A DNA stretch of 64,000 bases from Serripes groenlandicus (lineage: Eukaryota; Mollusca; Bivalvia; Cardiida; Cardiidae), in assembly GCA_031761405.1 (NCBI GenBank), contig JASEVX010000013.1, positions 46,880,143 to 46,944,142 on the forward strand. The letters run 5' to 3'. Numbering within the stretch: the first letter of the stretch is position 1; every line of letters starts with the position of its first letter. The position numbers and the translations under genes were made by a program. The notes beneath the pieces were generated by a model. That model searched no databases and was not told where the DNA came from. It saw only the letters and a list, made by a program, of their open reading frames with translations. Of the stretch, positions 34,340 through 46,011 are shown piece by piece.

Positions 34340-34630
34340 TGTATGTGAAAAAAGGAATGGAGTGCTCCCCGGAGCATTGTCAGAAAATTTGAATTTTTGA
34401 CAGAAAAGGGGCAATAACTCTTGATATAAAAATATTTGGATTATTCCCTTTTTGTGAACCAATCACACACATTGATATAAACATTTGTCAGAAGTTTCAA
34501 TGTAATCCTTTTTGTAGAAAAAAAGTTATTTGAAAACGTGACGAAAAAGTGTGACGGACAGACAGACAGACGCCGGACAAAAAAAAAGGAATCCCTAAGT
34601 GCCTACCATGCTACGCAGGTAACACAAAAA
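34340..34630 (+). mobile_element. Short hairpin-type tail, separate family
   Basis: A possible hairpin AGTGCTCCCCGGAGCATT, a body with GGGGCAATAACTCTTGATAT, a GACGGACAGACAGACAG tract with GCCGGACAAA, and an end GCTACGCAGGTAACACAAAAA-like. Same general plan as the other families but with only one unit. Confidence 0.5.
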
Positions 34631-34881
34631 GGTTCACAACATTCTGGCAAAGGGAGAAGTTGCTTGTTAAATAACTGAAAAGAGTTGAAAACATTGTAGG
34701 AAAAGGAGGTCCTGGTCAAATATGCTATGAGCATTTTCCCCTTCTACCATAATGTTTTACAACGTCTTCTGTTCTGCTGTAGGGCATTAAAAGTTGTCTG
34801 TATGTGACTAAAGGTTAATGAAAAGAGTTTAAAACATTGTGGAATAAGAAGAAGTTGCTTATTACAAACTGAAAGTGCTAT

Positions 34882-35091
34882 TTAACCCTTTCCCTCATAT
34901 AGACGCTTTCTGATGCCTCTGCAGCAGACGCTTTTTGAAAACATAGTGACAAAACGTTCAATTTCTCCTTTTAACACAATGTTTTCCACTTTTTGTCATA
35001 GGTTATCCATTCAATAATGGAGATTTTCTATGTATTGACAAAATACGTTCAAAGTCGTCTTCTGCAGAATTGTCGTATGAGGGAATGGGTT
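34882..35091. mobile_element. Foldback MITE in the MULE
   Basis: TTAACCCTTTCCCTCATATA to GTCGTATGAGGGAATGGG. Its right end is joined directly to a truncated hairpin-type family 1 fragment. Confidence 0.7.
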
Positions 35092-35647
35092 TTCACTATA
35101 GCCATATGTATAAGGCAAAATCGCCCCCCCCCCCACCCCCCCGGCGGCCATGTTTTTCGACCAATCAACATGGCTTAAAGGAATCTGATAGAGGGTCATC
35201 TAAGAAACATTTCTACAAAACTATTTGAAAACTGGCCTGACACGTTCGGATGAGAAGATTTTTTAAGTTTTTACTATAGCCATATAAAGCAAAACAGCCC
35301 CCACCCCCCCGGCGGCCATGTTTTTCGACCAATCAATATGGCTTGAAGGAATCTGATAGAGGGTCATCCAAGGAACATTTCTACAAAATTATTTGAAAAT
35401 CTGCCAACCAGTTTGGGAGAAGAATTTTGAAGTTTTTTTCATTTCGTTGCCATGAAAACCAGAATTCTGCATGGATCCCAAAAATTTGAAGGAAATCTGG
35501 TGAGGTCATTGAGAGGATGCTTTCTGTGAAGTTTCATCCTTATTTACCCACTTGTTAATGAGGAAAAGAAATTGACGCACGACGGACGACGGACAAAAGG
35601 CAATCACAATAACTCACCTTGAGCAAAGCTCAGGTGAGCTAATAAAA
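35092..35647 (+). mobile_element. Hairpin-type family 1, 3' fragment
   Basis: Begins abruptly inside a body unit (TTTTCACTATAGCCAT) right after a MITE end, runs through two units, a GACGGACGAC tract, hairpin GAGCAAAGCTC and arm CAGGTGAGC, and ends CTAATAAA. The 5' half is missing. Confidence 0.8.
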
Positions 35648-36700
35648 GACTCTACACAGAGCTCCATTTTTTGGAATTTTTATTCTATGTTTTTGGTTTT
35701 ATGTACATTCATTTGATAGAGATTCAAAGCATGGCCAAGCAGCAGCACCCAGCTACCGGCTGTGTCTGCACCACTGTTGAGCGTGCTAGCTAAGAGTGCT
35801 CACAGCGCTTGTTTAGCATGCAGACATTCCGACATCTGGATCTGGGGCCAATATTACCTGCGAAACCTATACGTCAATATACAGCCATTCCGCTGCCAGC
35901 TCGCTATTAAATCGTTTAATACGCAAAGGACAAACCAGGAATTCTCCCGTAACACATTAGTCTCAACACGAATTGATGTATGCCGGTTTATGCCAGTTTA
36001 TATGGTATCTTCAAGATTTAGGTGTGTTTGAATCAAATTGATATGTCTGCTTCCTGGTGACATAACCAGTACTCAAATTTAAACCGTGTCCTGGCGTTAA
36101 CATAGTAGACAGATATAGAGGAATTATTGTTGAAATTGTCAAATGTACAACTGAAATACAGGTATTACTGTATTAGTGAATATTGATAAAAAATATAGTG
36201 TTGTTGGTTTGCAACTAAAATATGCAGTCCTTTTTATATGAATGTGTTTCAATATAATCTGTGTTTTTTTATTTTCAATTGTGTATGTTTTTCAATTTTT
36301 CACAGGTTTGCGTATGCCGGGTTTCGTGCAATGGAGGGTAATGTTAGTTGCTTATCTGTTGATGTGATGTTTGAAATGTGATGTGACTTAAAGTTCAATA
36401 ATTTCATAAATTGCCTTCATCTCTGGTTAGAACTTTAACTGTGTCAGTGTAGCACCGACGCTTGTGTCGCCAAACAATATTTACCAGAGTTGTGCAATGC
36501 GCCTCTAACATCAAGAGTTTGACACTGTTCAAGTTTTTGTAACTTTTCTATCATGTCAGGTAATTTCTGGACTATCCAGTTTGTTGTCCTTTTGATAACA
36601 TAGTTGCACAACTCATATGCATTAGTAAACCATTTTATTGTGGTAGCCAGGGATGTTTAAGTTTGGGGAGAAACATGCTTCTCCAAATTGGTAAGTATCT
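35648..36700. other. MULE interior, no coding sequence recognised
   Basis: The 89-codon frame at 35762 has no motif. It may contain decayed transposase or passenger sequence that I cannot identify by eye. Confidence 0.5.
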
Positions 36701-36734
36701 GTTGTAAATATGTCAAATTTGGATGTGTATTGGA

Positions 36735-37500
36735 TTATTCTTGGGCCATTTCTGTGAATGTAATTTCAGTTTCAGCACTTAAGAAACCATTAGGACCAAA
36801 GGGTTTACAACTAATGCGGTTAACCTCAGGTTGTGGAAGACACTTCCTGAGGTTATTTACTGCATTATCCTTCAAATGTTTCGCACAAAGCACTCTTGTG
36901 GCTTGTGGAAAACATATGTCTATGGCTTTACAAGTCGAAAACTCTTTGTCGGAACTAAAAATTAATTTACTCTGGTCGATGTCACTCAATTTACCCTGCA
37001 AGTGAGACATGAACTTATGATAAGAGTCAAAGTTCCCATCCTAGTGCAGAATAATTGGACCAAGCATGACTGGATTGGAATTGCTATGTTTTAAATGCAG
37101 ATTTATAATCTTGAAACAGACCCTTTCCGACGCCTCTGCAGCAGACGGCTTTTTGAAAACATAGTGACAAAAGAAGAAATTGCACAAAACAAGTTGAAGG
37201 TTCTGTCTATAGCAATTACCAAACCTGTCAATAATTGCTGTTCTTAGCATTGCCATCTGGGTATCTGTGTAGAGAATTAGACTAGGGGGTTTTGATAGGT
37301 TAGTTGTTATCACTTCTTTAATGAACTTACTGTCTAAAAACATATTTAAAGCCCCCAAAATGTCATCTGCCGTATTATTTTGGTGTGTGATGTTTGGGAG
37401 TTTTTTGCGTTGTTCATAATAATTTGCATTATGCACAATGCGACTGTCAATTGGATCATCGGGTGTTGCAAAATTCACATCCATCCGGATGACCTGTGGT
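36735..37500 (-). pseudogene. MULE transposase fragment, broken
   Basis: Minus strand. From 37484 the frame reads MDVNFATPDDP, SRIVHNANYYEQRKKLPN, DILGALNMFLDSKFIKEV, TDTQMAMLRTAI. After an interruption it continues NPVMLGPIILH, TAG, DGNFDSYHKFMSHLQGK, FSSDKEFSTCKAIDICFP, QATRVLCAKHLKDNAVNNL. The D..E pair before the FP-x-A-x-x-x-x-C-x-x-H motif is typical of MULE transposases. Breaks: a foldback-MITE fragment (about 37108-37200) adds a foreign stretch including KKPSAAEASERV, and a TAG lies between LH and DGNF. It belongs to the MULE 31174-38154. The N-terminal part and the SWIM-like C-terminus are not seen. Confidence 0.7.
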
Positions 37501-38679
37501 GGTTTATTATTGTCTAAGGCCTGTCAAACTAATGATTTCTGACAAAGTAATCAATTGAGTTTGAGGCGAATAAAGAATAATTATATGAATCCAATATTTT
37601 GTACTTCCAATAAATAACAAAAGACAAACATTTTATATAACTCATACAGAAATGCTATGATATTATATACCAAAACTCATGTTTTCCCCCTACTCCCAAT
37701 CATGTTATGCACAATAGCTGCATACGACCTATAGAACCGCATCTTAAACAGACAAATATATGGCCACCATTTTTTTTTTATTGCAAATCGTCAAAACTAA
37801 TCCTATTTTGGTCTGTTTTATTATTTATTTGCTGAAATAATAATACATTCTGGTCACATATATACCAATACATAATATATTCACTTTTAATAACTTAAAA
37901 ATAGAATAAACTTTATATGTATTGCTAAATAATGACCAAAATCAGGGACGTTATCTACGTCCCTGCCAGAATCTACCAGTGTCTGTGTTCACGCATATAA
38001 TATTTCTATATTCACTCTAAAATCTATTATAGGCAAATACATTTTTTATTTATATGATACAATAACACTTTAATTTATTCATTTCAATATAAAAACACAA
38101 CAAAACAATGATATAATGGAATATTTGACCACCAGACTCTGTTTAGTGATACCCCTGGTAAACAACCGTCTGTACAGCAAGTTTCTGCACTAAAACTGAA
38201 AAAGTTTTTGTCAATCTAAAGGGAAGTGATTACTTGTGGACTATAAACAAACAAAATCCGAAATTGTGACCGTTTCTTTTATGCACTACGTTGTCTCATT
38301 ACTGATCCGTGAAGGATAACCTCGACTTATTTTAAAAGAAATTCATCATATTTTGTTACATCAAAAGTTATGTATAAATATCTACCTACCTTTGAAATCT
38401 CTGCAAGATACTCTCTATTTTGTTGGTATTTAAAATTGTCCCAGCATAGAAATGCAAAAGAAACTCGTTTAGCTTTTGTTTTCACAAGATGGCGACTGAT
38501 GACGCGCTCGATTTTCCAGGGGTCGTCTCAATCTACCTATTGACTTGGAATTCTGGAGTTCTGGAGGTTTCGTCTAACTGATACAGGCTAATGGTACCAA
38601 CTGATAATACAGTCCCGAGTTGTTGCCTTCCAAACTTATCATTTTGATAAAGGCTATCCTGGGGTCAGTGTTTATTAAC

Positions 38680-39617
38680 GGTAAATCGGACAAAAAGAAA
38701 CAGGATAAAAAGCAACGGGAAAAAAGTAACAGTTTTTGCCCTGGATAACAGGTAACAGGACAAAAGGCAATTTGTAATACAATTTAATACCTTAATTTGT
38801 AACATATGATGGACAAATTTCAATAAATGTATTTATAATTTATATTTATTTAATGCGAAATTTTCAATCATCTTCAATTCAATACATTTGTAAGATATGA
38901 TAGACAAATTTCAATAAATTATTTATAATTTATATTTTTTTATGGGAACTTTTCAAACACCTTTAATTTTTGGGAAATATAGCGCATTTGAACACTTTTT
39001 TTTGTAAAAGTAACACAACTTTTTTGGTAAAGTTTCTCTCCCGTCTCAAAGTTCTTATTTATTCTGATGTTGTGGCCAACTCGATCCTTACAGCGCAGTT
39101 CTGGTGTGGTTATGGTAGCGTCTCTGTAGTCCTCACAGAGTGTCTTCAATCGACTTTGAAGGCGTTGTGATTTTTTTTGTTTTTTCTCTTTTTAGGAGGG
39201 TTTCCGACGGAAGTCTGAGCGATCATGGTCAGAAAGGTTGCATGTTCTTTCTGAAACCACTTGATGAGCTTCCAGATAGATGGATGATAATGTCCAACTA
39301 AACTAAAGAATTTGTTGTGTCTAACAAAGTACTTGCATATATTACTGCAGTGTTGTAAATAGTTCAATCCGACTCAATTTCTTTGAAGAATGCAAGTATA
39401 AAATACAACAAAATAGCTCAAAATAAAATAAAAATCATTAAAATATCAAGAAGATACATTAATTCTCTACTAGTTTGTGTTTTTTCATATTTGTAGACTT
39501 AAACATATTGATTTTCAGTTTTTTGTTTGGAAAATGTGTTGCTTTTTATCCTGTTTCTTGTTGTCCGTTGCCTTTTGTCCTGTTACTTATTATCCTGTTT
39601 CTTTTTATCCTACAATC
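38680..39617. mobile_element. Short MULE derivative with tandem-repeat ends
   Basis: Perfect 9-bp flanks TTTATTAAC at 38671-38679 and 39618-39626. Inverted ends share AAAAAGAAACAGGATAA and are built from repeats of the type GGATAAAAAG(C/A)AAC. The 938-bp interior encodes a C-terminal transposase fragment on the minus strand. Confidence 0.85.
38940..39367 (-). pseudogene. MULE-type transposase C-terminal fragment
   Basis: Minus strand, two overlapping frames. The first (from 39367) reads NYLQHCSNICKYFVRHNKFF, then HYHPSIWKLIKWFQKEHATF and AQTSVGNPPKKRKNK. The second reads RLQSRLKTLCEDYRDATI and later VGHNIRI. HPxIWxLIxxFQKE followed by a basic stretch and a short charged helix recurs at the C-terminus of invertebrate MULE-like transposases. 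The frame changes in an A-rich run near 39165-39180. It sits in the 938-bp element with MULE-type 9-bp flanks. Confidence 0.6.
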
Positions 39618-39626
39618 TTTATTAAC

Positions 39627-40677
39627 ACCTCACTGATAATGATCTAAAGCAAGCCGCAGAGTCATAAATACTGCCTGCCCGTATCAAATTCCAAACACAT
39701 TTTTCTAAGAACAGATTTTTAGCAACAAATTTCAAGCTGTACTTATATAATTACACTTGTCTTTGACGTTCAGAATATTTTATCTGATTTAGTATACTTG
39801 AAATTTCAAGTTGAAGAATTTTTTTTGTTGTATTTCATAATAATTATATTGGAATTCTGGAGATTTTGTCGAACTGATAATATTCTCTAATTGGGTAGAT
39901 ATTTCGTCTAACTGATCGATTATAGTATAATATATAATCTATATCGATATGAAGGTATTATAGTAAGGTGTTAATTGATTAAAGTGAAAGACAATAAACA
40001 CTTTCAATTAGTTTGAAAATTGTATAATATAATTTGTTATCATTTGATTTAATATTTCCAGTAAATGTTCATTAGGCCTACATCCCCTGGAGTTTTTCCT
40101 TCCCCCCTCCCCCCGTAACTGTTTTTCATTCCTTTTCCCACAATGATAATTGTATTCAAATTGATATGTCCAATAAACTTGTTTCTTATTATTATTTACA
40201 TTTAATTTAACAGAACAGAACAGCATTTTATAGAACAGAACGTTTATTCTTACGTATACCAGAGACATACAAGACGGATGTTTGATGCTTGCTTGATGCA
40301 AAGCATCAAAGAGAAGCCGCAATATTTCGTTTCACATGAATAAATAAGAAACAAGATCATTTAAATCCACAAACATTAGAACAATTTAATCTGTAGTCAG
40401 TAATGCTGATATCGGTTATTGAAGATATAAGTTTTATGTAGGATATTTAACCTGGCAGGGTCAGTGTTTTAAGTGAATGAGATAATTTAGAGTTAAACTG
40501 GTCATGAAAAGTGACATATAATACAAAAGATGAATGGACAAGAGGTTATGATAAATTTAAATTAGTACCAAAAACAATCAACTATTTGTATTGCTCTTTA
40601 CGATAAATAGGTTATCTACCCTTGATTACTCTTCAATTGCGCATGCGCATTCATGTGAATTTTACTTCCAGGGAATA
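39627..40677. other. No gene seen
   Basis: GGAATTCTGGAG and TTCGTCTAACTGAT near 39850-39920 echo 38560-38585, on the other side of the short MULE. The 104-codon minus frame (40008-40322) has no recognisable domain. Confidence 0.5.
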
Positions 40678-40689
40678 CTTTCGAATAGT

Positions 40690-40861
40690 AATGAATGAAT
40701 GAATGTATATTGTTTTATGGCGCATCGACAGCTAATGTCATTTAGCGCGCAATTAAATTTAATTATTCATGATTCCTGGGTAAACAAACCAATACTAGGC
40801 TAGAAAATGTGCCTTGCCCAAGGGCACTCCACCATGACCGTAGTGCCGCGACTGGGGATCG
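40690..40861 (-). mobile_element. tRNA-headed SINE, 5'-truncated, exact target duplication
   Basis: Reverse orientation: (AATG)n tail at the left, core with the complement of CTAGCCTAGTATTGG, head cut inside box B at the right. Perfect 12-bp flanks CTTTCGAATAGT at 40678-40689 and 40862-40873. 5' truncation plus target duplication is the mark of target-primed reverse transcription. Confidence 0.87.
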
Positions 40862-41263
40862 CTTTCGAATAGTCATTCAAGCGAAAAAGAACAACATTGC
40901 TTACACTGTGGAGAATTTGATAAAACAAAGTTATACCCTTCCCGGTCCGTCTCTTTTCCCTAATGAGAGTGGATTGACAAAGAAATTTCTAACATGGGAA
41001 TGTTCACTGATGATGATTTATTGTTTTGTTTATCATCATTATCGCGAAATTAACAGACGAGCAAAATGTATATTTACTGAATGATATATGTGGATGGTGT
41101 ATGAGAGGCACGATTTATTGGTCTGGAATTAAATTAATAAGAACTACAAAGGTGTATTAGTGGAAATGAAAATTAAACTGGCAAATAGGAGAAGCTGCTC
41201 ATTATGAACATTTTTTTCTTCTGCCACAATTTCAAAAGCGTAGTCATGTCAGTGGCACATTTT

Positions 41264-41640
41264 TAACCCTTTCCACACGCTCTGTTAAGATAATGTTTTA
41301 TCAAATAATGACTGACACACAGAAAATCTGCCTTTCTTTTGTATCGGTAAGTCATGACAGTGGATAAGGGTTTCCCACATAAAACAAATCTGCAGTAGAC
41401 GACTTTGAAATTATCAAGTAAAAAATCTCTATAAATGATCATATGACAATTGAAAAGTGTTGACATTATTGTGGCAAATGCAGATATTGCTCATTATGAG
41501 CAATTTCTCCTATTGCCACAATGATTTCAATGATGTTTACCCTAACAGACTTTAAAATCATCAAGTACAAAACATAGAAAATCTCTATAAATGATAGTAA
41601 GATGATTGAAAAGAGTTGAAATTATTGTGGCAAATGGAGC
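41264..41640. mobile_element. Cluster of foldback MITE pieces
   Basis: TTAACCCTTTCCACACGCTC, then GGGTTTCCCACATAAAACAA with CTGCAGTAGACGACTTTGAA, a palindrome ATTGCTCATTATGAGCAATT and a second GTGGCAAATGGAGCAATTG. At least two damaged copies, one inside the other. Confidence 0.55.
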
Positions 41641-43749
41641 AATTGAAAATCAAAGCTGTCGGATAACAGACGAACAATCTCAAGTTGACGAAACTCGTTT
41701 CGTGTTTAACATTCAGAAAATCAAGGAAACGTATTTCAATGTACACGTAATACGAAAGACTGACAAGAGCTGGAGCGACTTTTGAAAACATTATGATAAA
41801 AAGAAAAATTGATCCATAAATTATACCTTCATTTAGCAAGATGTTCGATCCAATTTTTACTTAATGTGCTACATATCTGTTGTACATGGGAAAGGCTTAA
41901 CATAGGAACTAATTTCATTTTTTTTTGAAAAAGTTAAACCAGTGCATGAAAATATACTTGAATTTATTTCTCGAAATTGTAAATTTACCAGTTGATATAA
42001 GAATTGAAATGCTGTCTACATTAACAGTGATATGTTAAATACAGTTCAGTTAATCCGATCACATCTTGTTTGTAAGAACCAGAAGATTTCATTTCATTTA
42101 AGTTTTCTGGATGTTCACATCGCATCCGTGATAAAACATGTTGTAGGGTAGGCAAAATACACCGATATCGTGTTTACCGCAATATTCATGAAATGTGGAA
42201 CTGCAACAGCGAAAAAGAACGAAATTGATCTTGAAACAGATATTTCTGTGGTTTAAATCTTTTCATGTCTGCATTTTGCGATGACAATTGTACTAAGTTA
42301 ACTTTGAATCCAGGATGTACTGAACATGAAAGTCAGATTATTAAAAGCAAAGCAAATGAAAAATGTATGTGAAATTACGATAAAAATTGAAAATCTATAA
42401 ATAGACTATAGATGAATAGTACTGTCTTTCATTTTAGCTCTTAACTTGATTCGGGAACCAGAGTCGCTGAGCGGCCGCTTACGACATTTACAAACTAGAC
42501 CAAATTGAGATCGGTTTAAAACGCGTTGGTGAATACGGATTAAATCTAAAACATGGACTAAATATTAAGATTTAAATTTAGTCAAAACTCTAAATTGAAA
42601 AGTTTAGTGAATACTGGATGTGGCTTCTTCGTCTAATTACTGCCTAATATATCATAGGGTGTAATTTTAAGGAACCAGACTACATTTACCAATTCAATAG
42701 AAGGGTTCTCAATTTTACTGTCTAGACTAGATACAGTATGAATTTCGCTTAAATAAAAATGTACATAAATTCAATTAATATACTAGCCTTTGTCTTCTGT
42801 TTTTAATTTGTAAAACTCAAAAATGTATATAAAGTGTAAAAGGGATGTTTTAAAAGTCATTACCTTAAATTAATGTACTTAATAAGGACAAAGAGAAATC
42901 AAGATATGTGGTCACGCTGGCAGGTCTAAATATTCTCCTTGGCCGAAATTTCTAAGTATTCCAATAAACATACGTACACAAAGTACATAGTCATTGACAT
43001 TAATACATATATTCTATTCTGTTCTGTAATAAATAATAACATATTATTAATATAAAAACACATTGGACAATAAATCGTATTATAAACAATTCTAATATTT
43101 AACTTCTAAGTTCATACTGCTGTACATGTAAGCAGACACATATATTTAGGTCTCTGATATAAGACATAATCATCCTTCTTATTTATAAGTTAGACGAAAT
43201 CTCTAGCCCATTTACTTAATAGTATTAGTTAGACGAATTGACTTGCAAGACAGGGGCAAACTCAAACTAACTCAAAGGGGGTGTCCCAAAATTATGAAAT
43301 ATAATTCCAGGTTCGACTCAATTACTTTTACCTGCGTTAAATTTCATTTGAATCTCCCCGTTATTATTGAATAGAGTTGAAAATGTTTTTGTAAAAGGTT
43401 AAATTAATCATTATGGGCAATTTCGCTTTCATTTTGTCATAAAAATAATCAAAAGTTCTCTGCTACATATCTATGTAGTCTCAATATATCGCCGTTACAT
43501 ATTGCATTGTAACACGTAACATATTGCATTGTAGGATGCGAACAGTCAAAATAAAAAATCGCATTCCTAGTACAGAAACCTGGACTACATAAATATGTAT
43601 TTTAATGTGTCAACAGGTGGGAAAGAGTAAAAAATGAATTCAGTTTATAGAAGAAAGATCTTTCAAATGAAGCGATTTTGTTTTTAATGAATCAATCAAA
43701 AGTGATAGATGAAATGGGGTTTAATGCCATTTTCAAAAAAAAAAAAAAT

Positions 43750-43965
43750 CAGTAATGATCAGTAATCATGACACAGTGGTCAGTTCACCTACCCATGTGT
43801 TTCCCGACTTTCTCACACCAGTTACTCTACACGAAAGACTTTCTAAGAAACTGGCTGCTATCTAACATAGACTGTAAGACCATTGGTTTAACAGGAATGG
43901 TGCTTTTTGCAGGACCTCTCCTGGGTTGGATTTTGCTTTTAACCACCAGTTTCGCCCAATTGAAA
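43750..43965 (-). mobile_element. SINE body relic, minus strand
   Basis: The complement contains AACTGGTGTGAGAAAGTCGG and GAAACACATGGGTAGGTGAA, which match the body of the SINE at 45150. The head is not recognisable and an A19 run follows at 43963-43981. The 82-codon plus-strand frame here is a by-product. Confidence 0.5.
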
Positions 43966-45149
43966 AAAAAAAAAAAAAAAAACTTTTATTTTGTTGGAGC
44001 CTTTCATTTATTTTAGCTAATTGTTCACCACTTTTGTAATTTGCCAACAAATAATCACATCAACAGGTCCTTAAAGAGTTGCTAACACATAGTTGGGTTG
44101 AATACTCCGCCACAAGTCAATTTTTTCGATGTCACGACAATTCGATCTTGAAACGAGGTGAACATTTTGAAAGATGCTCAGAAACCTTATATTACACACT
44201 AACATTATTAAATATATGTGATATAACATGTTTTTGGCTTGAAACAAATTTAGAAAAGATCAAACTCTGACAGACAATGATTTTAGAAATAAAGAAAATT
44301 GGTTCTTTCGCACAGCTAATTTCCTACTTGCCACCTTTAAATTGTCATGGGACTCGCAACTGGCATTTTTCTTGCGCCATACAAATAGTTATTTCATGCA
44401 TCAATGATTTAAAGATTTTTTTAGCTTGTATGGTATTTCAAGTGTGGTCGACTATTTTTAACAAATGTTGATAACTTTTAACATCAATAATTATTATAAT
44501 TATGATTAAAAACTGGGATTAGTAGTCCCAGTTGAAAAGGAGAAAGTTCATGTCTTCAGCAATTTAACCGTTTATCCGTTTTCTCAATGTTTTAAGCGTC
44601 TTAAGGTCTTCAATGTTGCTTTAAACATGAAAAGGGTTAAATAGCTTTGCATGTAGATCTAAAAACTTTATTTGATGTGGTTTTATTGACAATAATAGAA
44701 ACATTGATTAATTAACAAAAGAAGAAATCCTGAAATTTTGTATGTGGAATTTCAAAAATCCTGGAACCAATCCTAAATAAAAACATTATAACAATATGTG
44801 TATGTTTAGACTAATGAAACTCAAGTATGTATTTGTGGTAAACAAATAAGTAAATGCAGTCTTTTCCGGCTATATTGATGCCTTACATGAACTTTCTCTT
44901 GTATACATACTAAATATATTGACTTTTAATATATATACCTTATGTGTCTTTTTGGAGAAAAAATGGCTAGAATGGATGTTTTAGAATGGTACTGCCAATA
45001 TCTGCATATCTAATATTGTCGTTATGAAATAGAAAGATACCAAATAATACTTTTTCCATATTTTTGTATTCTGAAATATTTACTTTCGTTAATGAGGCTG
45101 GCGCGTGAGTTAATCTCGTGTTGATCTGGTCACAAGTACCCTTAGGGTG

Positions 45150-45440
45150 AGCGAGCCCCGGTAGCCCAGTCGTTAGCGACGCGGGTTGTCAATCCAGGGG
45201 TGTGAGTTTGAATCGCAGCTTGGCTAACATTCTTTGCGATGTTTGACAAAATTCATTGTGACAAGCCTCATTCACTAATGGGCTAAAAGTATATGGGGAA
45301 AAGTAGCAAGTTGCTTGGAAAGACTGTAATGTGAACTATTGGTGTGAGAAAACCAGGAAACACATGAGTAAGTGAACTGGCCGCAATGATATGACTGAAA
45401 GAAGGTTGAAACGGCGTTAAACCCCAATCAATCAATCAAC
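45150..45440 (+). mobile_element. tRNA-headed SINE with a second type of head
   Basis: Head GAGCCCCGGTAGCCCAGTCG, GGGTTGTCAATCCAGG and GAGTTTGAATCGC (boxes A and B). The body contains CAGGAAACACATGAGTAAGT, then GTTGAAACGGCGTTAAACCC and an (AATC)n tail. Confidence 0.82.
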
Positions 45441-45860
45441 CAAAGGAACATTTTGTAGGAGAAGATTTTTTAAGTTTTCACTATAGCCATATAAGGCAAA
45501 ATACCCGCGCCCCCTGGTGACCATGTTTTTTGACCAATCAGCATGGCTTGATCCGATAGAGGGACATTCAAGGAATATTTCTACAAATTTTTGGAAAATT
45601 AGCCAACCAGTTTGGAGAAGATTATTTTTTCCATTTTCGTTTTGTTGCCATGGAAACCAGAATTTTAAAGTTTGTTTTGTTGCCATGGTTACCAGAATTG
45701 TGCATGGATCCCAACAATTTGAAGGAATTCTGGTGAGGTTATTGAGAGAATGCTTTCTGTGAAGTTTCATCCCAATTGTCTCACTGGTTACTGTGGAGAA
45801 GATGTTGAAGAATCAGGGACGACGCATGACGGACGCCCGATAAAAGGCTAGTACAATAAT
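45441..45860 (+). mobile_element. Hairpin-type family 1, internal fragment
   Basis: Body units only (GGAGAAGATTTTTTAAG, CTATAGCCATATAAGGC, CATGGAAACCAG), ending in GACGACGCATGACGGACGCC without the terminal hairpin and arm. It directly follows the SINE tail at 45440. Confidence 0.7.
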
Positions 45861-46011
45861 TAAAATAGTAATAATGGCCTTTACTTCTTCGCGCTCAGGA
45901 TTTCGGGGTTAGCATAACTAAAGACCTAAAAACATGTCTCTGACATCATGACTTTCTCGCTGGTGTCAGAAAATAATAGTCAATTTATTCAGGTCCGTGA
46001 AGTTAGGTTGA

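Larger units (their letters stand above)
31174..38154. mobile_element. Mutator-like element (MULE), 7 kb, 9-bp target duplication
   Basis: Perfect 9-bp flanks CTGGTAAAC at 31165-31173 and 38155-38163. The ends are long inverted repeats (about 270 bp or more): left starts CAGTGTCGCTAAACAGAGTC, right (complement) GGGTATCACTAAACAGAGTC. A transposase relic with MULE features lies on the minus strand at 36735-37500. The interior also hosts hairpin-type elements (32598-33773 and a 3' fragment 35092-35647), a tail of another family (34340-34630) and a foldback MITE (34882-35091). Confidence 0.88.
40874..45149. other. Gene-free AT-rich stretch
   Basis: Apart from MITE pieces (41264-41640, 43380-43470) and a SINE body (43750-43965) I see no feature. 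Two adjacent plus frames at 44079-44270 and 44277-44471 have no recognisable motif and unremarkable composition. Confidence 0.5.

Noticed and set aside
36477..36660. Possible missing PI4KB exon elsewhere in the window
   Set aside because: Reading both strands of the larger gene-free stretches gave no match to the HIDFG segment or to upstream PI4KB regions.
36688..37005. 105-codon plus frame
   Set aside because: Antisense shadow of the MULE transposase fragment.
40008..40322. 104-codon minus frame
   Set aside because: AT-rich, no recognisable motif, no support from neighbours.
43768..44016. 82-codon plus frame with a hydrophobic stretch and poly-Lys
   Set aside because: Antisense of a SINE body followed by an A19 run.
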